A DNA stretch of 34,989 nucleotides from IMG/VR virus record IMGVR_UViG_3300047510_002124, positions 1 through 34,989 of that record, one strand, 5' to 3'. Positions within the stretch are counted from its first letter, which is position 1. Each line of letters starts with the position of its first letter. The notes beneath the pieces were generated by a model that searched no databases, was not told the DNA's origin, and saw only the letters and a program-made list of their open reading frames with translations. This stretch comes from a virus. Below are positions 23,555 to 30,505 of this stretch, in pieces. The position numbers and the translations under genes were made by a program.

Positions 23555-24166
23555 CTAAACAACTTTTAAATCAAAGTATCTATTAAAATTTAATAACCCT
23601 GTTCCAGAAGGGAAATGTCCTATATCCGTTAAATCAAATTTTCCGTGCTTAGATTCATCAATCTCACCCCAAAATCTTTCCATATCCTGATTTTTGTGGA
23701 TATCATCTAACATTAAAAGTCCGCCTTTCCAATGTTCTTCTAAAAATGCAATCATAACTCTTTCTTGAGATCCATTATGAGGATCAACATCAATAGTAAT
23801 TAAATCAATATTATCATAATCAATCTTATCATTCATAAAATTTCCAATTCTAAATTCTACGTTTTCTCTTGTATTTTGTTTTATATGACTATCTAAAATA
23901 TCGATAATGTCGTAGCTAATAACTTTATTAGTAGTATTGTGAGAAAGCATACAAGCAGATCCTCCCATATGAGTACCCACTTCCAAAATTGTGGTATTAT
24001 TAACTAAAGTAGATAGATATCCATAAAGAGGATAATCACTTCCCTGTTGAGGTCCGTAATAATGAACTGCAGTGCTTCCCATATACTCTAGAAGATATTT
24101 ACATTCATCATGAGAAGATGACAAGACATAAGACTTATCAATTTTAATTTTTTTACTCTTTTTCAT
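23555..24166 (-). CDS. Class I SAM-dependent methyltransferase (203 aa)
   Basis: ILEVGTHMGGSACML near 82-96 (present numbering) is the SAM glycine loop. ISYDIIDI and LITIDVDPHNGSQE supply the acidic strand residues, with LLMLDDIHKNQ later, as in the Methyltransferase_24 and cephalosporin-hydroxylase-like group. The start at ATG 24166 is favoured because GGAG lies eight bases upstream and two bases before the ATG is the end of the previous gene; the longer frame would need TTG at 24211. It has a basic N-terminus (MKKSKKIKIDKSY). Likely modifies a sugar in this pathway. Confidence 0.8.
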   Translation of the reverse strand: MKKSKKIKIDKSYVLSSSHDECKYLLEYMGSTAVHYYGPQQGSDYPLYGYLSTLVNNTTILEVGTHMGGSACMLSHNTTNKVISYDIIDILDSHIKQNTRENVEFRIGNFMNDKIDYDNIDLITIDVDPHNGSQERVMIAFLEEHWKGGLLMLDDIHKNQDMERFWGEIDESKHGKFDLTDIGHFPSGTGLLNFNRYFDLKVV

Positions 24167-24167
24167 T

Positions 24168-25214
24168 TTATTCTCCAATTTGTTCCTTAATCCAATTATA
24201 AGTCTTGGCAATTCCCTTTTCTAAACTTTGCGAATAATCCCATCCTAGTTTTTCGCGGATAAGATCATTGTTGGAGTTACGACCACGAACTCCAAGAGGA
24301 GCATCAAGTCTATGAAGTTTCTCTACTTTTTTATTAGCAACTTTAGCAGCAGTATCAACAAGTTGATTGATTGTAACCATTTCTTCGGAACCAATATTAA
24401 CTGGTCCAATGAAATCAGATTCCATCATACGACGAGTTGCCTCAATACATTCATCAATATAGAGGAACGACCGAGTTTGTTTTCCATCACCCCAGACTTC
24501 AATTGCACCACCTTCTTCAGGAAGGTATGCTACTTTACGACAGATTGCTGCAGGTGCCTTTTCTCTTCCACCTTCCCAAGTTCCTTCGGGTCCAAAGATA
24601 TTATGATAGCGAGCAACCCGAACAGGGATCCCATAATTACGATGATATGCGAAAAATAGTCGTTCAGAGAAGAGTTTTTCCCACCCATACTCTGAGTCTG
24701 GTGCTGCTGGGTATGCGGATTCTTCACGACAATCTGGGTTCTCAGGATCTAATTGATTATGCTCTGGATACATACATGCCGATCCAGAGTAGAAAATTTT
24801 GGTTTTATTCGTATCTTTTAATTGATTAAACTGTCGAACTGCTTCTAGAACATTCAAGTTAATAGTAGCAGAATTATGCATAATATCAGCATCATTCTCA
24901 CCAGTAAAAACAAATCCTGCGCCACCCATATCAGCAGCAAACTGGTAGATTTCATCGAATGGTTCAGCAAACTTATCAACAATTTGATGATAAAAATTGC
25001 CAAGATATCCAGTAAAGCGAATACATCTTTCAACGAACTTTACATCACGAAGATCACCACGAATGAACTCGTTTGCTTCTGAGATTGAATATTCAGGATA
25101 CTTAAGATCTACACCACGAACCCAGTATCCTTCAGAGAGAAGTCTTTTAACCATGTGACTTCCAATAAATCCACCAGCACCAAGGACAAGTGCTGTCTTC
25201 CTATATTCACTCAT
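24168..25214 (-). CDS. GDP-mannose 3,5-epimerase-like SDR (348 aa)
   Basis: Converts GDP-D-mannose to GDP-L-galactose, or to GDP-L-gulose as a by-product. The NAD motif is GAGGFIGSH at 12-20. QFAADMGGAGFVF near 91-103 and SGSACMYPEHNQ near 143-154, with the catalytic Cys at about 147, plus EYGWEK with Tyr 176 and Lys 180, match plant and bacterial GDP-mannose 3,5-epimerase closely. GPEGTWEGGREKAPAAICRK is also family-typical. The length (348) is a little below the plant enzyme. GDP-L-galactose could serve the GT11-type transferases downstream. Confidence 0.88.
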   Translation of the reverse strand: MSEYRKTALVLGAGGFIGSHMVKRLLSEGYWVRGVDLKYPEYSISEANEFIRGDLRDVKFVERCIRFTGYLGNFYHQIVDKFAEPFDEIYQFAADMGGAGFVFTGENDADIMHNSATINLNVLEAVRQFNQLKDTNKTKIFYSGSACMYPEHNQLDPENPDCREESAYPAAPDSEYGWEKLFSERLFFAYHRNYGIPVRVARYHNIFGPEGTWEGGREKAPAAICRKVAYLPEEGGAIEVWGDGKQTRSFLYIDECIEATRRMMESDFIGPVNIGSEEMVTINQLVDTAAKVANKKVEKLHRLDAPLGVRGRNSNNDLIREKLGWDYSQSLEKGIAKTYNWIKEQIGE

Positions 25215-26508
25215 TGTTTTTTAATATGTAAGAGTTAATAACTTCTTCTATATATTCTACCATAGAATCAGTAATTGTGGGAGAACATCCTACAAAAAAT
25301 ACATTATCCAGAACCTTCATCGCATTTGGGTAATTGAATGCGGATTCTAGATGTCTATAAGCGGGGTGAATCAAAAGATTTCCGGCAAAATAATTTCGGG
25401 TTTGAATTTTATTGTCTTCTAAGAATTTTACAAGTTTAGTTTTATCTTGACTGCAGACGATAGGAACACCGAACCAACTGGTTTCAGCATTTTCTTTTTC
25501 ATCAACTACCCTAACTCCAGGAATTTTATTAAAAATTTCTTGAAGTCTCATTTTATTAGATCTACGAAGAGAATGTATTTCCTCAAACTTTTCTAGTTGA
25601 ACTGAACCAATCGCACCAAGCATATCAATCGGTTTGAGATTATATCCAATATTACCAAACACATACTTGTGATCCACAACTTTGTCGTATCCAAGCAACC
25701 AATTATCAAATCTCTTTCCGCAGGTTCCACAAGAAAGAAGATTTTGAGACCCTACACAATAACAATCACGACCCCACCAGGCAAAACTTCTTGCCAAATC
25801 TACAACTTCTTTAATGTTGGAGGAGACCATACCACCTTCAATCGTAGTGATATGATGAGCAGGATAGAAAGAGCAAGACGCTGCCACGGCAAAATCGGTT
25901 AGATAATTACCATTCCACTTGCTTCCAAGACTGTCACAATTGTCAGCAATAATAGCAATATTATTTCTCCTACAGAGGTCAGCAAACTTACTCATATCAT
26001 AAGGATTTCCCAGAACTGGAGATGAAATTGCTGCCACAGTTCTTGGAGTAATCTTTTGTCTGATTTGTTCTAAGTCCCAATTCAAATCAGAGTAATCAAT
26101 ATCAACAAATACTGGTTTTAGATTATTCTGAATAATGGGATTTAAGGTAGTCGGAAATCCACAGACAGAAACAATGATTTCGTCACCGTCTTTCCACCCA
26201 AAGTGTTTCTTGAGTGCCGCAATCATTACAAGATTTGCAGAACTACCAGAATTTACCATTAGAGAATATCCAAAATTAAACTTTTTGGAAAACTCCCGCT
26301 CAAACTTATTGACACTTTCTCCAGAAGAAAGCCACTTACCAGTTAGAAAACATTTGAGTGCTGCTTCAATTTCCCGATTGTCCCAATAAGGTCCAGAATA
26401 AAAGATATTACTTTCACCCTTCACATAATCATTGTTATAGAGATAGGGAAAGAAATTATCTTCAGTATTAAATAGATTCTCAATAAACTGTTGTACTTGT
26501 TCTTTCAT
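25207..26508 (-). CDS. RfbH-like PLP/iron-sulphur sugar 3-dehydrase (433 aa)
   Basis: A DegT/DnrJ/EryC1-fold enzyme. Instead of the PLP-lysine it has His in SFYPAHHITTIEGG (His 218 at the Lys position), the mark of the 3-dehydrase group (RfbH/E1, ColD). A Cys-rich stretch DCYCVGSQNLLSCGTCGKRF (Cys 249, 251, 260, 263) resembles the [2Fe-2S] region of E1. E1 removes the C3 hydroxyl of a 4-keto-6-deoxyhexose nucleotide on the way to 3,6-dideoxyhexoses. It needs an electron-donating reductase, which I do not see nearby. An RmlB-like 4,6-dehydratase lies two genes upstream of the 275-aa epimerase. Length is family-normal. Confidence 0.88.
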   Translation of the reverse strand: MKEQVQQFIENLFNTEDNFFPYLYNNDYVKGESNIFYSGPYWDNREIEAALKCFLTGKWLSSGESVNKFEREFSKKFNFGYSLMVNSGSSANLVMIAALKKHFGWKDGDEIIVSVCGFPTTLNPIIQNNLKPVFVDIDYSDLNWDLEQIRQKITPRTVAAISSPVLGNPYDMSKFADLCRRNNIAIIADNCDSLGSKWNGNYLTDFAVAASCSFYPAHHITTIEGGMVSSNIKEVVDLARSFAWWGRDCYCVGSQNLLSCGTCGKRFDNWLLGYDKVVDHKYVFGNIGYNLKPIDMLGAIGSVQLEKFEEIHSLRRSNKMRLQEIFNKIPGVRVVDEKENAETSWFGVPIVCSQDKTKLVKFLEDNKIQTRNYFAGNLLIHPAYRHLESAFNYPNAMKVLDNVFFVGCSPTITDSMVEYIEEVINSYILKNNE

Positions 26509-26512
26509 TTTA

Positions 26513-27340
26513 CTAATTAATAATTTTACAAAGATTTTCTAATCCCCTATTCAAATTCATAGAACAAGAGAATTCAAAAGAATTTAATTTATGAGTATTT
26601 AATGTCATATTCTTGACTTGAATAAACTTTTGATTGTTTGGAAATGGGACATCAATAATTTTACTTTGACTTCTGGTTAGGTCTTTTGCTACTTCTATAA
26701 TACCACGAAAAGTGAAAGAAGTGCCAGAGGCAATATTGTAAATCTCATTTACATTACCTTTATCCAAAACTACCTTAATTGCCCCACAAATATCCTCAAC
26801 ATACATATAATCTTTTAAGAAGTTTCCGCCATCATAAAGTTTAATGTCTTGGTTTTGCTTGAGAAGACTAATCATATATCCAAGAACATTCTTACCAAGA
26901 GAGACTGTCTTATCTAATCCATATACATTCCCAATTCTCAAAATTCTATACTTAACTCCAAAAGTTTCACAAAAAGATATAAGTAGTTGTTCAGCACATC
27001 GTTTGGTAATGGAGTAAAACCCAGTAGGATTACAACAGTCTGTTTCTTTGGCGTCTATGACATCACTACCATAAACAAATCCAGAACTGATAAAATTGAA
27101 AACTATATCTCTGTCCTTACAATTCTTAAGCACATCAACAAATAAACTCAAGTTTGTGTCAATATCAATATGTAAGTCTTTAAAAACACTTTGATTTGTT
27201 GTTGTACTGATGAAATAAAGAACTTGTTGAGTTTCAAAGTTTCTACTTTCTTTTGGAACTAACACCACATCTTCTGGATAAAGATTACAGAAAGTTCCAC
27301 CAATAAATCCTGTTCCACCAAAGACTGATATATTAGTCAT
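26513..27340 (-). CDS. NAD-dependent sugar epimerase/reductase, SDR (275 aa)
   Basis: The N-terminal NISVFGGTGFIGGTF gives the dinucleotide-binding loop. SSGFVYGSDVI and FYSITKRCAEQLL (Tyr and Lys of YSITK near 136-140) form the catalytic pair, with RIGNVYGL after them. DFLKDYMYVEDICGA is the late SDR strand. A reductase or epimerase acting on the RmlB/RmlC/RfbH product is likely. I start at ATG 27340 (MTNISVFGG), which overlaps the previous stop; the longer frame would use GTG 27349. Substrate uncertain. Confidence 0.82.
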   Translation of the reverse strand: MTNISVFGGTGFIGGTFCNLYPEDVVLVPKESRNFETQQVLYFISTTTNQSVFKDLHIDIDTNLSLFVDVLKNCKDRDIVFNFISSGFVYGSDVIDAKETDCCNPTGFYSITKRCAEQLLISFCETFGVKYRILRIGNVYGLDKTVSLGKNVLGYMISLLKQNQDIKLYDGGNFLKDYMYVEDICGAIKVVLDKGNVNEIYNIASGTSFTFRGIIEVAKDLTRSQSKIIDVPFPNNQKFIQVKNMTLNTHKLNSFEFSCSMNLNRGLENLCKIIN

Positions 27341-27863
27341 ACTTATCACACTCAGAAAAAAGAGTTCCTTTCAAATCTTTTTCGGACATAATTGGATTAT
27401 CGGTGCCCCAATCAATATCCAGATCGCTCCACAATAGACTTCTTTCGTGTTCCGTGTATTGATAGTCTGTGACCTTATAAAGCACTTCTGCCCGCTCTGA
27501 GAGGACCCTGAACCCGTGAGCGAATCCTGGAGGAACCCACAATTGAAGTTCTCCTGGAGAAAGTTTATAAGCAGTCCATTGACCGAATGTAGGAGAACTT
27601 TTACGGAGATCAACAATCACATCATAAATTTCTCCAACCAAGCAACGAACAAGTTTTCCTTGTGGGTGTTGAATTTGATAATGAAGACCTCTCACTACAT
27701 TCTTTACAGATACTGAATGACAATCCTGAACGAACTTATACGTTCCAATGATTTTTTCAATCTCACGAAGATTGAAAGACTCTGTAAAAGAACCTCTGTT
27801 GTCGCAAAAAATATCTGTAGTGATTAAATATGCGTCCTTTAATTTAGTTCCTATCGCGTTCAT
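27333..27863 (-). CDS. rfbC: dTDP-4-dehydrorhamnose 3,5-epimerase-like (176 aa)
   Basis: A cupin-fold epimerase of the rhamnose pathway. Family motifs present are DNRGSFTESFN near 21-31, RGLHYQIQHPQGKLVRC near 58-74 (catalytic His 61), WVPPGFAHGFRVLSERAEVLYKVTDYQY near 109-136 (Tyr 134 as the acid/base candidate), and GTDNPIMSEKD near the end. The length fits RmlC (about 180). Only the RmlB and RmlC steps are seen here; no RmlA- or RmlD-like gene is clear, so host dTDP-glucose or another NDP-sugar would be used. Confidence 0.92.
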   Translation of the reverse strand: MNAIGTKLKDAYLITTDIFCDNRGSFTESFNLREIEKIIGTYKFVQDCHSVSVKNVVRGLHYQIQHPQGKLVRCLVGEIYDVIVDLRKSSPTFGQWTAYKLSPGELQLWVPPGFAHGFRVLSERAEVLYKVTDYQYTEHERSLLWSDLDIDWGTDNPIMSEKDLKGTLFSECDKYD

Positions 27864-28770
27864 ACCAGTTAATCGTGTGTTCTAATCCTTGTTCTATAGT
27901 AAATCGTGGAGACCATCCCAATTCTTGACGAATCTTAGTAATATCTGTAGAGTACCTACGGTCGTGCCCTGGTCTATCCTTTACATATTCTATCATACTT
28001 TCATCCATATTCATATGACCCAAAATCATATGGACTAGGTTAATATTCTCAATTTCACACTCTCCACCAATATTATACTTCTCCCCCACTCTACCGTTCA
28101 TCCAGACCTGATACAATGCCTCACAGTGGTCTTGAACGTATAACCAATCACGAACTTGTTTTCCATCACCATAAACAGGAACTTTCTTACCTTGCTTGAG
28201 ATTTGTGATTGCTTTAGGAATCATCTTCTCCACAAACTGCCTAGGTCCGTAGTTGTTAGAGCAGTTTGTAATGATTGCTGGAAATCCATACGTGTTGTGA
28301 TATGCCATTACAAAGTGGTCTGATGCTGCTTTAGAAGCGGAGTATGGATTACGTGGAGCATAGTTAGAGTTCTCTGTAAATTGTCCCTCTTCTATGGAAC
28401 CATAGATTTCATCAGTAGAGATATGAATAAACTTTTCTACTGCATACTTCAAAGATAGATTTAATAGATTAACAGTTCCCGAAATATTTGTATGAATAAA
28501 AGGTGTACAATCTTTAATCGAATTATCTACGTGACTTTCTGCAGCTAGGTGGAAGATTGTGCTTGGTCTGTGTTTCTTAAAAACAAAATCACAATTATTC
28601 TTATCGGCAATATCAGTTGTATAAAACTTTACATCGTCAGGAATATTATGCCAGTCTGCGGCATATGTTAATTTATCGATACAAATAACTTCTTCATCTA
28701 CAGTTTTAACTAAATGATGAAGCAAATTACTTCCTATAAATCCTGCACCACCTGTTACTAAAATAGTCAT
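27844..28770 (-). CDS. rfbB: dTDP-glucose 4,6-dehydratase-like (308 aa)
   Basis: Makes NDP-4-keto-6-deoxyglucose, the shared intermediate for 6-deoxy sugars. GGAGFIGSNLLHHL opens the NAD-binding fold (7-20); the active site is STDEIYGS (118-125, Asp and Glu as catalytic acid/base) with YSASK at 143-147. NNYGPRQFVEKMIPKAITN and VPVYGDGKQVRDWLYVQDHC are strong RmlB signatures. Somewhat shorter than typical RmlB (about 340-360). It heads a block with RmlC, an SDR and the RfbH-like 3-dehydrase. dTDP is assumed; CDP is equally possible given the RfbH-like partner. Confidence 0.93.
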   Translation of the reverse strand: MTILVTGGAGFIGSNLLHHLVKTVDEEVICIDKLTYAADWHNIPDDVKFYTTDIADKNNCDFVFKKHRPSTIFHLAAESHVDNSIKDCTPFIHTNISGTVNLLNLSLKYAVEKFIHISTDEIYGSIEEGQFTENSNYAPRNPYSASKAASDHFVMAYHNTYGFPAIITNCSNNYGPRQFVEKMIPKAITNLKQGKKVPVYGDGKQVRDWLYVQDHCEALYQVWMNGRVGEKYNIGGECEIENINLVHMILGHMNMDESMIEYVKDRPGHDRRYSTDITKIRQELGWSPRFTIEQGLEHTINWYERDRN

Positions 28771-29270
28771 TCTTCGTTCTTAATTGAGTATTTTTCTAAA
28801 AGTTCTGGTGAATATTGGCGGGGTGTTTCAATTAGTTCTTTTCGTTCCCTCTTTTCTTTTTCCAAAAGATAAACACGATTACGAATTTCTGATGAGGAAT
28901 ATTGATGTCTTCTTAGATGATAATGAATTTCAATACCATTATCTAGACAATATTGTTTTCCAGTGACTTCAATGTGCCTATATTCTTCACTCAAAAAACG
29001 AATATGGAAGGTTTGAGTTTGAATGAGATTTAATAGGTCTGCCTCAGTCTCATATACCAAAATCTCATCCACGTATTTACATCCCTGCAGTTGAACGTAT
29101 CTCTCATAGACTGATTGAACTGGTTTATTTTTAAGTCCAGGTCGGTCTATTGTAGGATCTACTTGAAGTGCGACTTTTAAGTAATCGCACAGTTCCTTTT
29201 CCATCCTAAGCATCGTTACGTGCCCTGCGTGGAAAAGATCGAATGAACTACAATTAAATCCTATTTTCAT
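28767..29270 (-). CDS. Cytidylyltransferase-like nucleotidyltransferase (167 aa)
   Basis: First gene of the glycan cluster. The nucleotidyltransferase signature is FDLFHAGHVTMLR near 10-22 with an intact HxGH motif, followed by SVYERYVQL and the C-terminal YSSSEIRNRVYLLEKEK (the S/T-x-x-I-R type triphosphate motif of TagD/RfaE-like enzymes). These couple CTP or ATP to a sugar or polyol phosphate. It has a C-terminal helical tail (about 130-167). It is related to the second domain of the gene at 13376 but not fused to a phosphatase. The promoter at 29320-29292 probably starts the cluster here. Confidence 0.85.
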   Translation of the reverse strand: MKIGFNCSSFDLFHAGHVTMLRMEKELCDYLKVALQVDPTIDRPGLKNKPVQSVYERYVQLQGCKYVDEILVYETEADLLNLIQTQTFHIRFLSEEYRHIEVTGKQYCLDNGIEIHYHLRRHQYSSSEIRNRVYLLEKEKRERKELIETPRQYSPELLEKYSIKNEE

Positions 29271-29291
29271 TGCAATAAAGTGCTTTATGTT

Positions 29292-29327
29292 ATTATACTA
29301 AAAAAGGAGAGTTTATGCAACTCTCCT
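29292..29327 (-). terminator. Terminator carrying the promoter of the glycan cluster
   Basis: AGGAGAGTT (29327-29319 in the transcript) pairs perfectly with AACTCTCCT (29313-29305), followed by a T-run, ending the transcript of the 71-aa/89-aa genes. TTGCAT (29320-29315) lies across the loop, and a perfect -10 TATAAT (29297-29292) follows 17 nt later, pointing at the first glycan gene 22 nt downstream. The -35 is weak (3 of 6), so promoter strength is uncertain. Confidence 0.75.
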
Positions 29328-29330
29328 CAG

Positions 29331-29508
29331 GGTCTTTTAGGCTCGCCACCAATTCTTTGGCTGGAAATTGGAAACCAGGCGGGAGTAAGATCCCATCCGC
29401 ACCACCAGTTCTTTGGAGAAACTGGAAACTCATAATAGGGTCATATTGACTCCACCAGTACTTTTAGAGTCTCTCCGTGACTAAAGGGGGGGTTCCCGAC
29501 CAGTGCTG
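29331..29508 (-). repeat. Degenerate tandem repeat with hairpins and a WW-coding core
   Basis: 178 nt between the 89-aa gene and the terminator hold no convincing gene. Three near-copies of the block AA(G/A)(A/T)A(C/T)TGGTGG occur with the TGGTGG core at 29457-29452, 29407-29402 and 29351-29346, spaced 50 and 56 nt. The two later copies sit at the 3' arm of 6-bp hairpins CCAGTT/AACTGG (29425-29405) and CCAATT/AATTGG (29371-29349), which differ by a compensatory base pair. Each copy would encode K(N/Y)WW, but in a different reading frame. A 46-aa frame (ATG about 29432) also exists but reads through the terminator. Confidence 0.6.
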
Positions 29509-29778
29509 TTATAGACCATCCGTGTCTTCATCCTCACCATCATCTTTGATGTAACAAGGAACTCTATCAGGATCCAACCAACGGGCATATTGGTGGTCTT
29601 CCATAGCAGTCAAACACTGCATCTGATTATCAAAAAGATAGATGTCATTCCATCGTTTCGTATATTCATTTTTCTTTTGAAGACGGTAATCAGGTTTGCC
29701 GTTTAATTCAATAACACCAACTTCAACAAATCGGTATTCTTCTTTTTCTAAGAGAACTTTGGGAAGTTTAGTAATCAT
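29509..29778 (-). CDS. Small acidic unknown protein (89 aa)
   Basis: Not recognised. It begins MITKLPKVLLEKEEYRFVEV, has a WNDIYLFDNQMQCLTAMEDH region, and ends in a very acidic tail (DDGEDEDTDGL). It has one or two Cys, no membrane helix and no signal peptide, and is likely a small beta/alpha protein. Its ATG overlaps the stop of the 71-aa gene by one base (TAATG), so the two are co-translated from the promoter at 30045. Host-takeover or regulatory roles are common for such small phage genes, but nothing specific is visible. Confidence 0.75.
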   Translation of the reverse strand: MITKLPKVLLEKEEYRFVEVGVIELNGKPDYRLQKKNEYTKRWNDIYLFDNQMQCLTAMEDHQYARWLDPDRVPCYIKDDGEDEDTDGL

Positions 29779-29993
29779 TATGCAACTTCTACAGATTCAA
29801 GATCAGCAGCGACGTATTCCATAAGAATTTCATAGTCATCGAGTGGATCACCAGAAAATACTATACCTTCATTTTGATAATAACGACGGACTTTCTTGTA
29901 AAGTTTCGGATTCTTTACATCAAGATAAAAATCACCATTAGCAGCGGAACGAAGAGTGCTAATATCTTTCTTGAATTTAATAGTCAGAGACAT
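29778..29993 (-). CDS. Small unknown protein (71 aa)
   Basis: Not recognised. It begins MSLTIKFKKDISTLRSAANG, then DFYLDVKNPKLYKKVRRYYQ, with an acidic C-terminus (EYVAADLESVEVA). No membrane segment or Cys. A strong sigma-70 promoter ends 24 nt before its start codon, which suggests early, host-polymerase transcription. It forms a two-gene unit with the 89-aa gene. Confidence 0.75.
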   Translation of the reverse strand: MSLTIKFKKDISTLRSAANGDFYLDVKNPKLYKKVRRYYQNEGIVFSGDPLDDYEILMEYVAADLESVEVA

Positions 29994-30016
29994 TGCTTTG
30001 ATTTGTTTGCCTTGTT

Positions 30017-30045
30017 ATTATAGTGTGATTTGAGTTTTAAGTCAA
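30017..30045 (-). promoter_or_regulatory. Strong sigma-70 promoter for the 71-aa/89-aa genes
   Basis: TTGACT (30045-30040), 17 nt, TATAAT (30022-30017) on the minus strand. Just upstream, CCAGTT/AACTGG (30051-30066) is a perfect 6-bp inverted repeat with a 4-nt loop, between this promoter and the tRNA-Pro 3' end. Its arms match those of one hairpin in the repeat at 29405-29425. Confidence 0.85.
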
Positions 30046-30070
30046 GTGTACCAGTTAGAGAACTGGTTAG

Positions 30071-30142
30071 TCGGGGCTACAAGGATCGAACTTGTGACCT
30101 TCTGTTCCCAAAACAGACGCGCTTCCTCTGCGCTAAGCCCCG
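30071..30142 (-). tRNA. tRNA-Pro (UGG)
   Basis: Full cloverleaf of 72 nt. Acceptor CGGGGCT pairs with AGCCCCG (7 bp, discriminator A), the D-arm is GCGC/GCGC, anticodon stem TCTGT/ACAGA encloses loop TTTGGGA with anticodon TGG, and T-arm ACAAG/CTTGT encloses loop TTCGATC. CCA is not encoded. The first ten bases also carry the last codons and stop of the HNH gene, so the tRNA must be cut from a shared transcript. No tRNA promoter of its own is seen. Confidence 0.95.
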
Positions 30143-30459
30143 TAGTAATGAAGTTTTCTGTGACAATTAGAGCAGAGACAAATACATTTTTTCATCTCCC
30201 CTAAAATTGCTTCTTTACTCCTATTACAAAGTAAAAAAGCAATATCGTGTTCTTTTTCTTTTGGATTGAGATGATGCCAGTCTAGACAGGCATTATCGTT
30301 TTCTCCACATCTCTCACAGGACTTTTCATCCATAATATTATTATACCACATTCTCTTCCTTTGTCTAGCCTCTTTTGATCTTTGAGCAGTAATAGACTTA
30401 TTTTTCTCATACCACTGCTTCTGTGCGGATTTTTGTTGTTCTGGATTTGAATACGGCAT
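30133..30459 (-). CDS. HNH endonuclease, possible homing enzyme (108 aa)
   Basis: Zinc-bound HNH nuclease. It has CERCGENDNACLDWHHLNP (zinc Cys pair near 48-51 and the catalytic DWHH near 60-63), then CICLCSNCHRKLHYYG with the second Cys pair and the final His. The N-terminal half (SNPEQQKSAQKQWYEKNKSI) is basic and helical, suited to DNA binding. The stop codon TAG is inside the tRNA-Pro gene. Homing endonucleases often sit beside tRNA or other conserved targets; free-standing mobility is inferred. A late promoter within a hairpin lies just upstream. Confidence 0.9.
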   Translation of the reverse strand: MPYSNPEQQKSAQKQWYEKNKSITAQRSKEARQRKRMWYNNIMDEKSCERCGENDNACLDWHHLNPKEKEHDIAFLLCNRSKEAILGEMKKCICLCSNCHRKLHYYGA

Positions 30460-30462
30460 AAA

Positions 30463-30503
30463 AACTTATCAAATAAGTTCAAAACTATTTATATGTTTTG
30501 AAC
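30463..30503 (-). promoter_or_regulatory. Late promoter inside a hairpin, overlapping a second hairpin, before the HNH gene
   Basis: Minus-strand GTTCAAAAC (30503-30495) and GTTTTGAAC (30485-30477) form a perfect 9-bp inverted repeat whose 9-nt loop is ATATAAATA, containing the T4 late motif TATAAATA (30493-30486). A second perfect repeat, AACTTAT/ATAAGTT (30479-30463), overlaps the first by three bases, is followed by a T-run and abuts the HNH start. The two hairpins are sterically exclusive. In T4, late promoters placed in hairpins delay expression of some homing endonucleases. Confidence 0.7.
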
Positions 30504-30505
30504 CT

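Noticed and set aside
29330-29432. A 46-aa frame (MSFQFLQRTGG...) in the repeat region
   Set aside because: It continues through the terminator hairpin and T-run, and the repeated WW codons fall in other frames.
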